Shown here one piece after another: positions 55,742 through 64,000 of a DNA stretch of 64,000 bases. The position numbers and the translations under genes were made by a program. Numbering within the stretch: the stretch's first letter is position 1; each line of letters starts with the position of its first letter. The stretch covers positions 95,677,104 to 95,741,103 of the forward strand of contig CM019823.1 in the NCBI GenBank assembly GCA_009763385.1, written 5' to 3'. The DNA is from Coix lacryma-jobi var. lacryma-jobi (taxonomy: Eukaryota > Streptophyta > Magnoliopsida > Poales > Poaceae). The notes beneath the pieces were generated by a model. It did not search any database. It was given only the letters and a program-made list of their open reading frames with translations, and was not told where the DNA came from.

Positions 55742-56120
55742 GAAAGTTGTTCAGAATTTTGTGATCTACAAACTTTCTTAAAGAATCATGTTCCAATTCG
55801 GCCTAGTTTTTGAATTATGGTTTGAATTCAAATTTGCCCCAAACTGATTTCTTAAATTACTTTGAAATTTTCTGAAGAACTTCAAAATCTGTGAATATGA
55901 AAGTTGTCACATTTGTCATTCCCTACAACTTTGATTAAAGGACCAAGGTCATATTCGCAATGGTTTGAAAGTTGTAGTTCAAGGGTAAATTCTAGAGTTT
56001 AAGCAAATTTGATTTAATTCAAATTCTGTGCAGAATCTTTGTTAACTTTATATACCAAAGTTGTTCCATTCATTAGTATCTACAACTTTGTTTTAAGAGC
56101 CATGTCCAGATTCAGCTTGG
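55742..56120. repeat. Degenerate ~157-bp repeats in LTR H
   Basis: aaagttgt followed some 25 bases later by ctacaacttt recurs at 55742, 55899 and about 56057, with a period of about 157 bp. The ctacaacttt block resembles that in the 181-bp set on the other side of the GC-rich part. Confidence 0.65.
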
Positions 56121-57524
56121 ATTTTAGTCTTTATCATAGGGCCTCTATAGTGACTTGTGTTTTCATGAACCATATAACCCTATTAGTCTATCTTCACTAT
56201 TGATTAGAGCAAAGGTTGATCCAACAAATAGTGCCTTAGTTGCCCCAAGTTTATTTTAGAAAATTCATTTTAGAATTAACCAGAGTTTTCTTAAGTTTGG
56301 TTTTGGGTCGTCATTTCATGTGACACACATAGCACATTCATACAATACACATAATCAAACATGGAAGTCATCACATATGATATGCTTATATGCCATGACA
56401 CTAGATGATTATGCATAATATTCGTCGTACTTAGAGTTTTTAATTACTGCTTAACACCGGGGGTGTTACAATAAGCCACCATCGGGCCTATGGTTTCCTC
56501 ACGCTTTCATCAAGCCATTGCCTTCAGAGTTAGAAATCCCCTAGCCAATCCTCAGTTGATGCGCAAAAAATCTCTTGCTATCAACATGGGTCCTAAGAAG
56601 CAAGCCGCTGCGGATAAGAAGAAGATCAGGATCACCACTACTCGGACGCCACGCCATCCTTGCCCTCCCACTAATGTCTTGGCATGGAAGATGCCAGATA
56701 CCAAGCTAGCGGAGCTTGCTTACTTGGCGCAACAAGGATTGCTCCGAGCACAGCCATTGGATGGGTGGAGGGTACCGACTGATCATCGTGCCCCCACCCC
56801 CAACACCAAGGAGATAGTCATGTTCAAATCTTTCGTGGAGCGGGGATTGGGACTGCCAGCGTTGGACTTCTTGCGAGGGTTGCTCCATTACTATGGTTTG
56901 ACTCTCAACCATATCACTCCCAATGCCTGCTTCCATATTGCCATCTTCACTCATCTGTGTGAAGCTTTCCTGGGTATCTGCCCATCCTTTACTCTCTTCC
57001 GCTACTTCTTCTGGGTGAAGTGTCAACCTAGTGACGCTAGCGTTGAAGTAGTTGGAGGAGCTAGCATCCAGCTTAGGCTAGAGGTGGCCACGCAGTATAT
57101 TACTGTGGAGCTGTCAGATTCTGTCCGAGATTGGGCTGCCGGGTGGTTTTATATGGCCAACCCTCCGCCGGCTCTTCGCCGCCATGATGGATGGCCTCCA
57201 CGAAAGTGCCAGGAATGGAAGGACAAGATTACCGCAGTTGAGGTAGAGGCTGTCCAACCCTTCATTGATATGATAGATGGATTGAAGCTTGGCGGATTGA
57301 ACGGGTACACTGTCGTCCAAGACTTCGTCGTGCGCCGCATCCATCCTCTTCAACAGCGAGCCAACTTTGCCTTTGAGTACCTAGGTACGAAGGACCCGGG
57401 TCGTCATGACGCCGAACAGCTGCTTGATCATGAGATCTTGAGGAGGGTGAACCGACTGCTCAAGAGCCGTGAACACCTTGTTCCGGTGATGACAACATTC
57501 TGCGCCATCAACCCGCCTCCTTAG

Positions 57525-57602
57525 GTGAGTAGTTGTCCTGTCTCGTCTTTAAGATTCTTAGTAGATATCGTTCTGACTTGACTAAGTTTTCTTCTTTTAT
57601 AG
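57525..57602 (+). other. Intron 1 of the antisense gene
   Basis: GTGAGT ... cttttatag, 78 bp, T-rich. It joins exon 1 to exon 2 in phase 0. Confidence 0.75.
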
Positions 57603-57936
57603 GGCCAGGGGAGGGATAACAATGATTGTCCGCCCCTTCCTCCAGTGACTGAAGAAGGCAGAGGCATGATTCTAGGAGGTCCTATCCGAAGTGAGGACCT
57701 TCCGAACATCCCAAGCTCTCTTGATGACCTTGGTTGGCTTGACACAGAATCAACTGACTCTGATGTCATGCTCATAGACCCGGAAGCTGAGAGTAGCTGG
57801 AAGAGATCACCGACTCCACTTCAAGAAGTCGGGGAACCTGTCCCGAAGAAGGCTCGCACTGGTAGGCGCCGTGCTTGTCGAAAAGTAATTTTGTCACCAA
57901 CATTGGCTGAAAAGCATTGTAATATGGGTGCTCCTG

Positions 57937-58018
57937 GTAAGGAGAAACCCGAGTACCTTATACTCTTTTTGTTTTTGGATTTTAATAAACCCTTGTCTTA
58001 TATATGTCTTTGTACCAG
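57937..58018 (+). other. Intron 2 of the antisense gene
   Basis: GTAAGG ... tgtaccag, 82 bp, T-rich. Phase 1; it joins AP to DTETIQG. Confidence 0.75.
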
Positions 58019-58133
58019 ATACTGAAACAATCCAGGGGACTTCAAGCAGTGCGGTCCCTGAGGAGGCTCCGACTCCAAACCCGCTACTGAAGAAACCTAT
58101 CTTGAAGTTGTCGCGGCCATTAAAGCTCGTAAA

Positions 58134-58205
58134 GTAAGTCACAGGATTTTACTTGTAGAGTGCTCGCATATTTCTGGTACTAACATAAATGCTCATCCAT
58201 TGTAG
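58134..58205 (+). other. Intron 3 of the antisense gene
   Basis: GTAAGT ... ccattgtag, 72 bp. Phase 2; it joins LKLV to KKTKSTAV. Confidence 0.75.
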
Positions 58206-58691
58206 GAAAACGAAGTCGACTGCAGTAGCATCAGATGCGGTCCCAGAGACTCGGGCGGTAGAGGAGTCGGAGACGGTGGACAAAGAAGAAACCAGCGCCC
58301 CTCCTGTCTTTAGTCAGGTAGATGTTTTACCCGGCTCCTCTCTGTCGGGTCCTCAGGTCGATACAGCACCTGAAGTGGATCTTCTCCCTTTGCCTCAGGT
58401 TGGTGTGCCATTCTCGATCTTCCGTTATCCTGCTCAGTTGGAATTTGACCGAGTAATGAATGAGTGGTTTTTCTGCACTCGACAGCCGGACGAGCCAACC
58501 CTGGAGATGGTCTTAGCCGACGTCAATGCTGAGGCATCTGCTCTTCCCCAGGGCGGGTCTGCGGGTGACCCCGAGTCCTCGCGCCAAGGAGCGACGCTTG
58601 ATTCATGGGTTATGACCAGGACCTCACCTGGCTGAAGGAGTTAAGTGAGCAAGTGAGGGCCCCTGTCGAAGCCCTTCAACAGTTTGTTGAG

Positions 58692-58771
58692 GTAAATCTT
58701 TTGAAATCCTCTTCAAGAGTTACAGTCTCATTTGAGTACTGACAGTAGTATTTTTGTGCTTTGATGTGAAG
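58692..58771 (+). other. Intron 4 of the antisense gene
   Basis: GTAAAT ... gatgtgaag, 80 bp. Phase 0; it joins QQFVE to VKDQITRI. The acceptor is the weakest of the five. Confidence 0.6.
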
Positions 58772-59036
58772 GTCAAGGACCAGATCACTCGGATCCGTCA
58801 GGAGATGTCTCGTGAGAATCAAGAGCTCTGAGATTACATCGCCCAGGACCAAATTAGATAGAAAGTGGCCACCCAACTCCTGCACAATCGCATCAACGAG
58901 CTTCAAGGTAGTCTTAAGACTGCAGTAGCTAAGCGGGACGCTGCCAACAACCGGGAGGTTGCGCTGATAGCCAAAGACGCCTCCTTGGAGCAGAAGATGA
59001 AGGAGCTGAAGAAAGCTTCCAAGAAACAACTGGATG

Positions 59037-59112
59037 GTAAGTTGAAAATACTGCTCCGAGTCTTTGTATCCTTGCTAACTAATGACACGGTATCCGACTG
59101 ATGTGTCTTCAG
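59037..59112 (+). other. Intron 5 of the antisense gene
   Basis: GTAAGT ... gtgtcttcag, 76 bp. Phase 1; it joins KKQL to DANKLASGW. Confidence 0.75.
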
Positions 59113-59612
59113 ATGCGAACAAACTGGCTTCCGGGTGGCAAAGCGCGTTCAACCGAAAACAGGCGGAGCTTGAGGAGGTATTTGCTAATGCGCAAAGTAC
59201 TCTTCAAGAGGCCAAATTGATGCGTGAGGGTGCTGACCGGGACCTCCTGCAGGCTTTGAAATCTACGAAGGAGTCACGGGAAACTCTCGAGTCTTCGCAG
59301 GCTTCCTTGAAGGCGTTGGAGCGTGTCGTCGAGCCCATCCTGGATATGATTCCGTGCCCTAAAGGAGTCGAGGAATCTTTGATTGATCGGGCCAAAGCTG
59401 CACCTGGACGGCTGGCTCAGTATATCAAAGATATGTCGACTTCAGTTGTGCAGAGTCTAATGGCGACACTGCGGCTGCATCTGCCGTCCTTCGACTTGTC
59501 ATCTCTTATGACGATTCCTGAAGGCAAAGGTGATGAGGATCTTGCGGCGATGCAAGAAGTGGTAAAGACCGCGGCGGAGGAGTACTCGCAGATTTTAGAT
59601 CTTGTAGAGTAG

Positions 59613-60416
59613 CTTAGCCTCCTTGATTGTTTAACTGCTGCTTGTATTCCCTGGAAACAATTATTATCGAATATAAAAAATCAAAGTATTAGTTACTTTT
59701 GAATCTTTGTGAAGTTTCGTATCAACTCGTCATTGCAAGAAATTTCTTGTCAATGGGTTGTTTCTGTTTTGATGTGGATGTATGACCAGGCGTCTTATTA
59801 GACGAGTCTATCCGGGTGCTCTCTAGCACTTGAGTTTGGGTCGTGTGACTTCGTTTCTCTAGTAGTCTTATAATGATCATGTAGAGAACTTAGTCTTGCC
59901 CGAGTACTACTCTTAGTACCCTTGTTCAAGGGATAATTTTGATCAAGCACCTCTTGAAGGACCGTGACAATGGTTCCTTCTGGGTGAATCATATCCTCTT
60001 GGTACTCGCAGCTTGAGTGCGAAAATGGGTGGACCTCTGTCCGGTTAAGTTGTAACAGGGTGAGTACTACTCCCCTTGTTACACCTTATAGGAACTAGTA
60101 TCTACTATGGTAGATACCATATTTGCTATAGGTTGATAGCCGGGTATTAAACCATACTATCATTAGAGTTGTATTGAGCTCGGAGCTCGTAACTCGAGTA
60201 TGGTTGCCACTGGACCAGTCCATCCGAGTAATATTATATATTAGTCGGTGGGATACAATAGCTAAAGCTTGTTGTATGACTGATAGACTTCATGTGACTA
60301 AATAGTCATAATGAAGTAAAATAAGAGAAAAAAACTTTTGTTACTGATGAACTGCAAGCTTTATTAATATCCATGTAGTGAATACATTTGCCCTGAGTCA
60401 GATCTGTAGCTTAGTC
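59613..60416. other. Spacer between antisense gene and pol of F
   Basis: No ORF is supported. It is the 3' end of both convergent genes: the antisense gene stops at 59612 from the left and pol at 60417 from the right. Polyadenylation signals were not fixed. Confidence 0.6.
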
Positions 60417-63400
60417 CTTAGGTATGGAATTTCTTCAGATGCTCAATATTCTATGAATTTGGCAACGGAGAACCATCCTCAGTGACTAGCTCAAATGACC
60501 CGGGTCTTGTTACTTTGGATACTATGTAGGGTCCTTCCCATGGACTCATGAGCTTGTGGCGCCCTGTGGTATTCTGAATTTTCTTCAGGACCAGATCGCC
60601 TACATGGAAGGTGCGGTGATGGAAGTTTTTGTCATAGTAGCGCCGCATCACTTGAAGGTATCTTGCTGACTGAAAGAGTGTGGTTAATTGGGATTCTTCA
60701 AGGCTGTCGACTTCTAGCCGCCTGATATTATCAGCTTCGCCTTCATTGTACTGCTCTGTTCATGGGGAGCTCTAGATTAAGTCAGCCGGGAGGATTGCTT
60801 CAGTGCCATATACCAGGAAAAAAGGAGTTTGGCCTGTTGTCCGACTTCGTTGTGTCTGTAGCCCCCAGACTACCTTAGGCAGCTCTTCGACCCACTTTCC
60901 GCCGTGATCTTTTAGAAGGTCAAATAGCCTTGGTTTTAATCCAGCAAGAATTAGGGCATTCACTCGTTCGACTTGACCGTTGGATTGTGGATGGGCTACT
61001 GATGCGTAGTCTATCTTGATTCCATAGTCGCTGACCCATGACTTAAACTCAATAGCCGTAAAAGGGGACCCGAGGTCAGTGATAATTCTATGTGGCATCC
61101 CAAAACGATGAAAGATGCTCTGCATGAATTGTACTGACTTAGATGCGTTGAACTTGACCAATGGCATGTACTCAATCCACTTGGTGAATTTGTCGATTGC
61201 GACGTAGATGCACTCAAATCTGCCTGGAGCACGCTTAAGAGGACCCACCATGTCGAGGCCCCAGCATGAGAAAGGCCATGACGGAGGAATACAGATCAGT
61301 TCATGTGCGGGTACATGCTACTGTTTGGCAAAGAACTGGCATGATTGACAGCGGCAGACTAGGTCTTCTGCATCTTTCAAGGCTGAGGGCCAATAGTACC
61401 CTGATCGGAAGATTTTTCTGACTAGTGTCCTTGATGCTGCATGGTTGCCACAACACCCGGAGTGAACTTCATTTAGGATTTCCCTGCCTTCTTCAGGTGA
61501 AATGCATTTGAGGAGGACTCCTGACGAAGCTTCGCGTTGATATAGCCTGTCCCTGACTAGTACATAGTTTTTGCTACGTCTGGTGACTTGCTCTGCGGCA
61601 GTTTTGTCACTTGGCAATTTGTGCTCTTTGAAGTACTCGATGAAGACTTGTGTCCAGTCGGGTGCGAGAACTAGAACCTGAGCGGAGGATACTGGTTCAA
61701 CGTCTTCTTTCTCTTCGATTGAAGGCTTGGATAACTCATGTACGAAGGTACCATTAGGAACTAGAGCTCTATTGGAACCCAATTTGGCTAGGGCATCCGC
61801 TGCTACATTGAGATCCCGAGTAATATGAATGAGTTCCAGGCCAGAAATGTGTTTTTCCTGCTTACAGACTTCCACGCAATAGGCATTCATTGTTTCCTTG
61901 GTACAGTCCCAGTCTTTGTTGACTTGGTGAATTACCACGGAAGAGTCGCCGTAGACTAGGAGTCATTTGATACCCAATGCGACTGCTAGCTTGAGTCCGT
62001 GGAGTAGTGCTTCATATTCTACTTCATTGTTGGTAGCAGGCCATAATATCTGCAGAACGTACTTGAGCTGCTCTCCGGCGGGTGATACAAGTAGTACTTC
62101 GGCTCCTGCCTCTCCGAGTTTTAGGGACCCGTCAAAGTACATCTTCCAATGATCGGGGATAGCGTTGTCTTGGATCTGCTGTATTTCTGTCCACTCGGCG
62201 ACAAAATCAGATAGAGCCTATGACTTGATTGCTTTCCTAGGAGTGAACTTGATGTCGAGTGCCCCCAGTTCGATAGCCCACTTGGAAATTCTTCCAGTAG
62301 CATCACGATTGTGGAGGATTTCTCCCAAAGGAAAATCCATAACAACTGTGATCTCATGAGCTTCGAAGTAATGTTGTAGCTTTCTTGAAGATATGAGTAG
62401 GGTGTAGAGTAATTTCTGTACTTGCGGGTATCTAACCTTTGAGTCGGAGAGTACCTCGCTAATGTAATATACTAGTTTCTGGGTGTGGTAGATGTGCTTG
62501 TCATCCTTGCCCTCCACCACGATCGTTGTACTTACGACGTGTGTGGTAGCTGCGATATAAAGCATCATCGACTCCCTAGGTTCTGGTGGCATCAGTATGG
62601 GTGAATTGGTGAGGTATCCTTTGAGTTGTTCAAAGGCCCTGTCCGCTTCTTCTGTCCACTGAAATTTTTCGCCAGCCTTGAGTAATTTGAAGAAAGGGAG
62701 TCCTTTTTCTCCCAGTCGTGAGATAAATCGATTTAGCGCGGCCATGCACCCGGTGAGCTTCTGAACATCCCTAACCGAGGTGGGTGGCTTCATGTTGATG
62801 ATAGCTGAGATCTGCTTTTGACTAGCCTCGATGCCCCGATGGCTAACGAGAAATCCGAATAACTGGCCTGAGGGTACTCTGAAAACGCATTTTGTGGGAT
62901 TGAGTCTCCATTGATATGTGCGCAGTCGGTTGAAGGTTTCCGCCAAGTCTGATATGAGAGTAGTCTGATCCTTTGTCTTTATGACCACATCATCGACATA
63001 AGCTTCTGCGTTGCGGCCAATTTGGTCACCCAAGCAATCCTGGATAGCTCGTTGATAAGTGGCCCCTGCATTCTTCAGCCCAAAGGACATGGTTTTATAA
63101 CAGTAGGCGCCGAAGGGAGTTATAAACTATGTCTTGGGTTGGTCTTCTTCTTTGAGAGCAATCTGGTGGTACCCGGAGTAGCAATCCAGAAAAGATAACA
63201 GAGCATAGCCTGCGGTGGAATCAACTATTTGATATATCCTCGGTAATCCGAAAGGATCCTAAGGACAGTGTTTGTTGAGGTCTGTGTAGTCGATACACAT
63301 GCGCCACACAGCAGATTTCTTCTTCTTGACTAGCACTGGGTTAGCTAACCACTCGGGGTGGAGGATTTCTCTAATGAATCCGGCCGCGAGTAGTTTGGCT

Positions 63401-64000
63401 ATTTCCTTCTTGATTGCCTCTTTCTTCTCTGGTGAGAACCGTCGTAGTCTTTGCTTGATAGGTCTAGAACCTTCTTTTAATTCCAATTTGTGCTCAGCCA
63501 AATTCCTTGGGACTCTTGGCATATCAGCCGGTTTCCAAGCAAATATATCTTTGTTCTCTCTAAGGAACTTTGTGAGCGCGAGTTCCAATTCTTCAGATAG
63601 GTGAGCACTGATAACCGCTGTCTTGGAAGGATCACCGGTTTCCAGGTCAATGGTTTTTGTGTAGACTTCTACTGATGGTTGGATGGTACCCGCCTTCTTG
63701 GTTGGGATTTCTGAATCTCCAGGCTTGGTACTATGCACCATCTGAGCGAGTTCTTGAACTTCCAGAGCAAGTTGAGCTTTTTCAGCGATTTGAACAACCT
63801 CTGTGTCACAATCGAAAGATCGCTTCAAGTCACCCCTGAAGGTTAGGATTCCCTTAGGACTCGGCATCTTCAGCAGAAGGTATGGGTAATGAGGCACTGC
63901 CATAAACTTGGTGATGGTTGGTTGTCCAAATATGGCATGGTACGATGATTCAAAGTCAACTACCTCAAAACTGATGTACTCAGTCCGGTAATTGATCTGA
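60417..64000 (-). pseudogene. Tat gypsy pol of element F: protease end, RT, two RNase H domains, integrase
   Basis: It enters from the right edge with the protease C-terminus (AIFGQPTITKFMAVPHYPYL). RT follows with VWRMCIDYTDLNKHCP, MSFGLKNAGATYQR and AYVDDVVIKT, then the gypsy RNase H. The second, archaeal-type RNase H has MYFDGSLK, NNEVEYEALLHGL, YGDSS and NVAADALAKL. Integrase has the HHCC zinc region, GLDMVGP, ITDLGSPF and SNGQVERVN. All parts lie in one frame over 3.5 kb. About eight stops break it (near 63259, 63127, 62218, 61960, 61318, 60772, 60762, 60451) and no frameshift was found. The dual RNase H marks the Tat lineage. Confidence 0.9.

Larger units (their letters stand above)
51197..56470 (-). 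mobile_element. Solo LTR H (5.3 kb, gypsy-type)
   Basis: Flanked by the 5-bp duplication ataag (51192-51196 and 56471-56475). On the minus strand it starts TGTAACACCCCCGG and ends CTGCCACA. The inverted ends TGT..ACA and the TGTAACACCC start fit Del/Tekay-type gypsy LTRs, which can be several kb long. No gag or pol motif and no second LTR was found, so it is best read as a solo LTR left by LTR-LTR recombination. A GC-rich block lies at about 54770-55670, with degenerate repeats on both sides. Confidence 0.75.
56490..59612 (+). pseudogene. Antisense accessory gene of Tat element F, six exons, disabled
   Basis: It lies on the strand opposite to pol, between pol and the 3' LTR. Exon 1 (56490-57524; a second candidate ATG at 56586) has the Transposase_28 'putative gypsy type transposon' pattern: DGWRVPTDHRAPTP, LRGLLHYYGLTLNHITPNA, HIAIFTHLCEAFLGI, then WFYMANPPP. 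Exons 57603-57936, 58019-58133, 58206-58691, 58772-59036 and 59113-59612 follow. All introns (72-82 bp) are GT-AG and phases 0, 1, 2, 0, 1 fit. A basic KKARTGRRR stretch and a long C-terminal coiled coil are visible. Defects: TAG as the last codon of exon 1, a one-base loss near 58600, and TGA and TAG in exon 5. The function of the family is unknown. Confidence 0.8.
38081..64000 (-). mobile_element. Ty3/gypsy Tat-lineage element F, 3' part
   Basis: On the minus strand it runs from the right edge with pol (to 60417), through a region with an antisense gene (56490-59612), to a 3' LTR that ends at 38081 with CACCGACA. Two RNase H domains, the antisense Transposase_28-type gene and the LTR end are typical of the Tat group (RIRE2, Grande, Cinful). 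It is interrupted by E and by solo LTR H. Its 5' half lies off the window. Presumed target site on the left: cctct (38076-38080). Confidence 0.85.

Noticed and set aside
51197..56470. H as a complete non-autonomous element with two LTRs
   Set aside because: No direct repeat of the two ends, PBS or PPT was found inside by reading, so a solo LTR is simpler. A self-alignment would decide.

Overview
The window is repeat-rich plant nuclear DNA, most likely from a grass. No host gene, tRNA, rRNA or CRISPR array is supported. Almost every base belongs to nested LTR retrotransposons. The evidence for a grass is the abundance of Ty1/copia SIRE/Maximus-type elements (about 900-residue gag proteins beginning MDRGVGKP, a primer site close to plant initiator-Met tRNA, and a long non-coding stretch before the 3' LTR), a Ty3/gypsy Tat element with two RNase H domains and an antisense gene, and an LTR beginning TGTAACACCC on its own strand. 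The species cannot be fixed from the sequence.

Layout. (1) 1-13203: a minus-strand copia element A (2363-11942) inside a direct tandem duplication with a 10,841-bp unit. Positions 1-2362 repeat 10842-13203 with about 29 substitutions and no indel. (2) 12182-16745: the 3' part of a plus-strand copia element B, head to head with A. (3) 16746-31634: a decayed plus-strand gypsy element G with leader, an extra ORF (ORF0) and gag-protease. It is split by the young, complete copia element C (17192-28713, TSD ccctt). (4) 31635-38080: a decayed minus-strand copia element D, interrupted by a plus-strand LTR piece. (5) 38081-64000: a minus-strand gypsy/Tat element F that runs off the right edge. Its 3' LTR begins inside the gag of D. 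F contains copia element E (38700-50022, TSD agtag) and a 5.3-kb solo LTR H (51197-56470, TSD ataag). F carries a six-exon antisense gene at 56490-59612 and pol at 60417-64000.

How the parts work. In A, C and E, gag and pol are separate ORFs in different frames, with pol in the order protease, integrase, reverse transcriptase, RNase H. Only C has both ORFs intact, two intact gag zinc knuckles, near-identical LTRs, PBS, PPT and TSD, so it is the one candidate for an autonomous, recently active element. A, B, D, E, F and G are disabled by stops, frameshifts or truncation.

Most interesting signals: ORF0 of gypsy G starts with a near copy of the histone H3 tail; two separate sets of tandem hairpin units in the copia elements change both stem arms together; F carries a spliced antisense accessory gene whose intron phases agree; and the gag/pol junction of the copia family is not explained by simple readthrough or a single frameshift.
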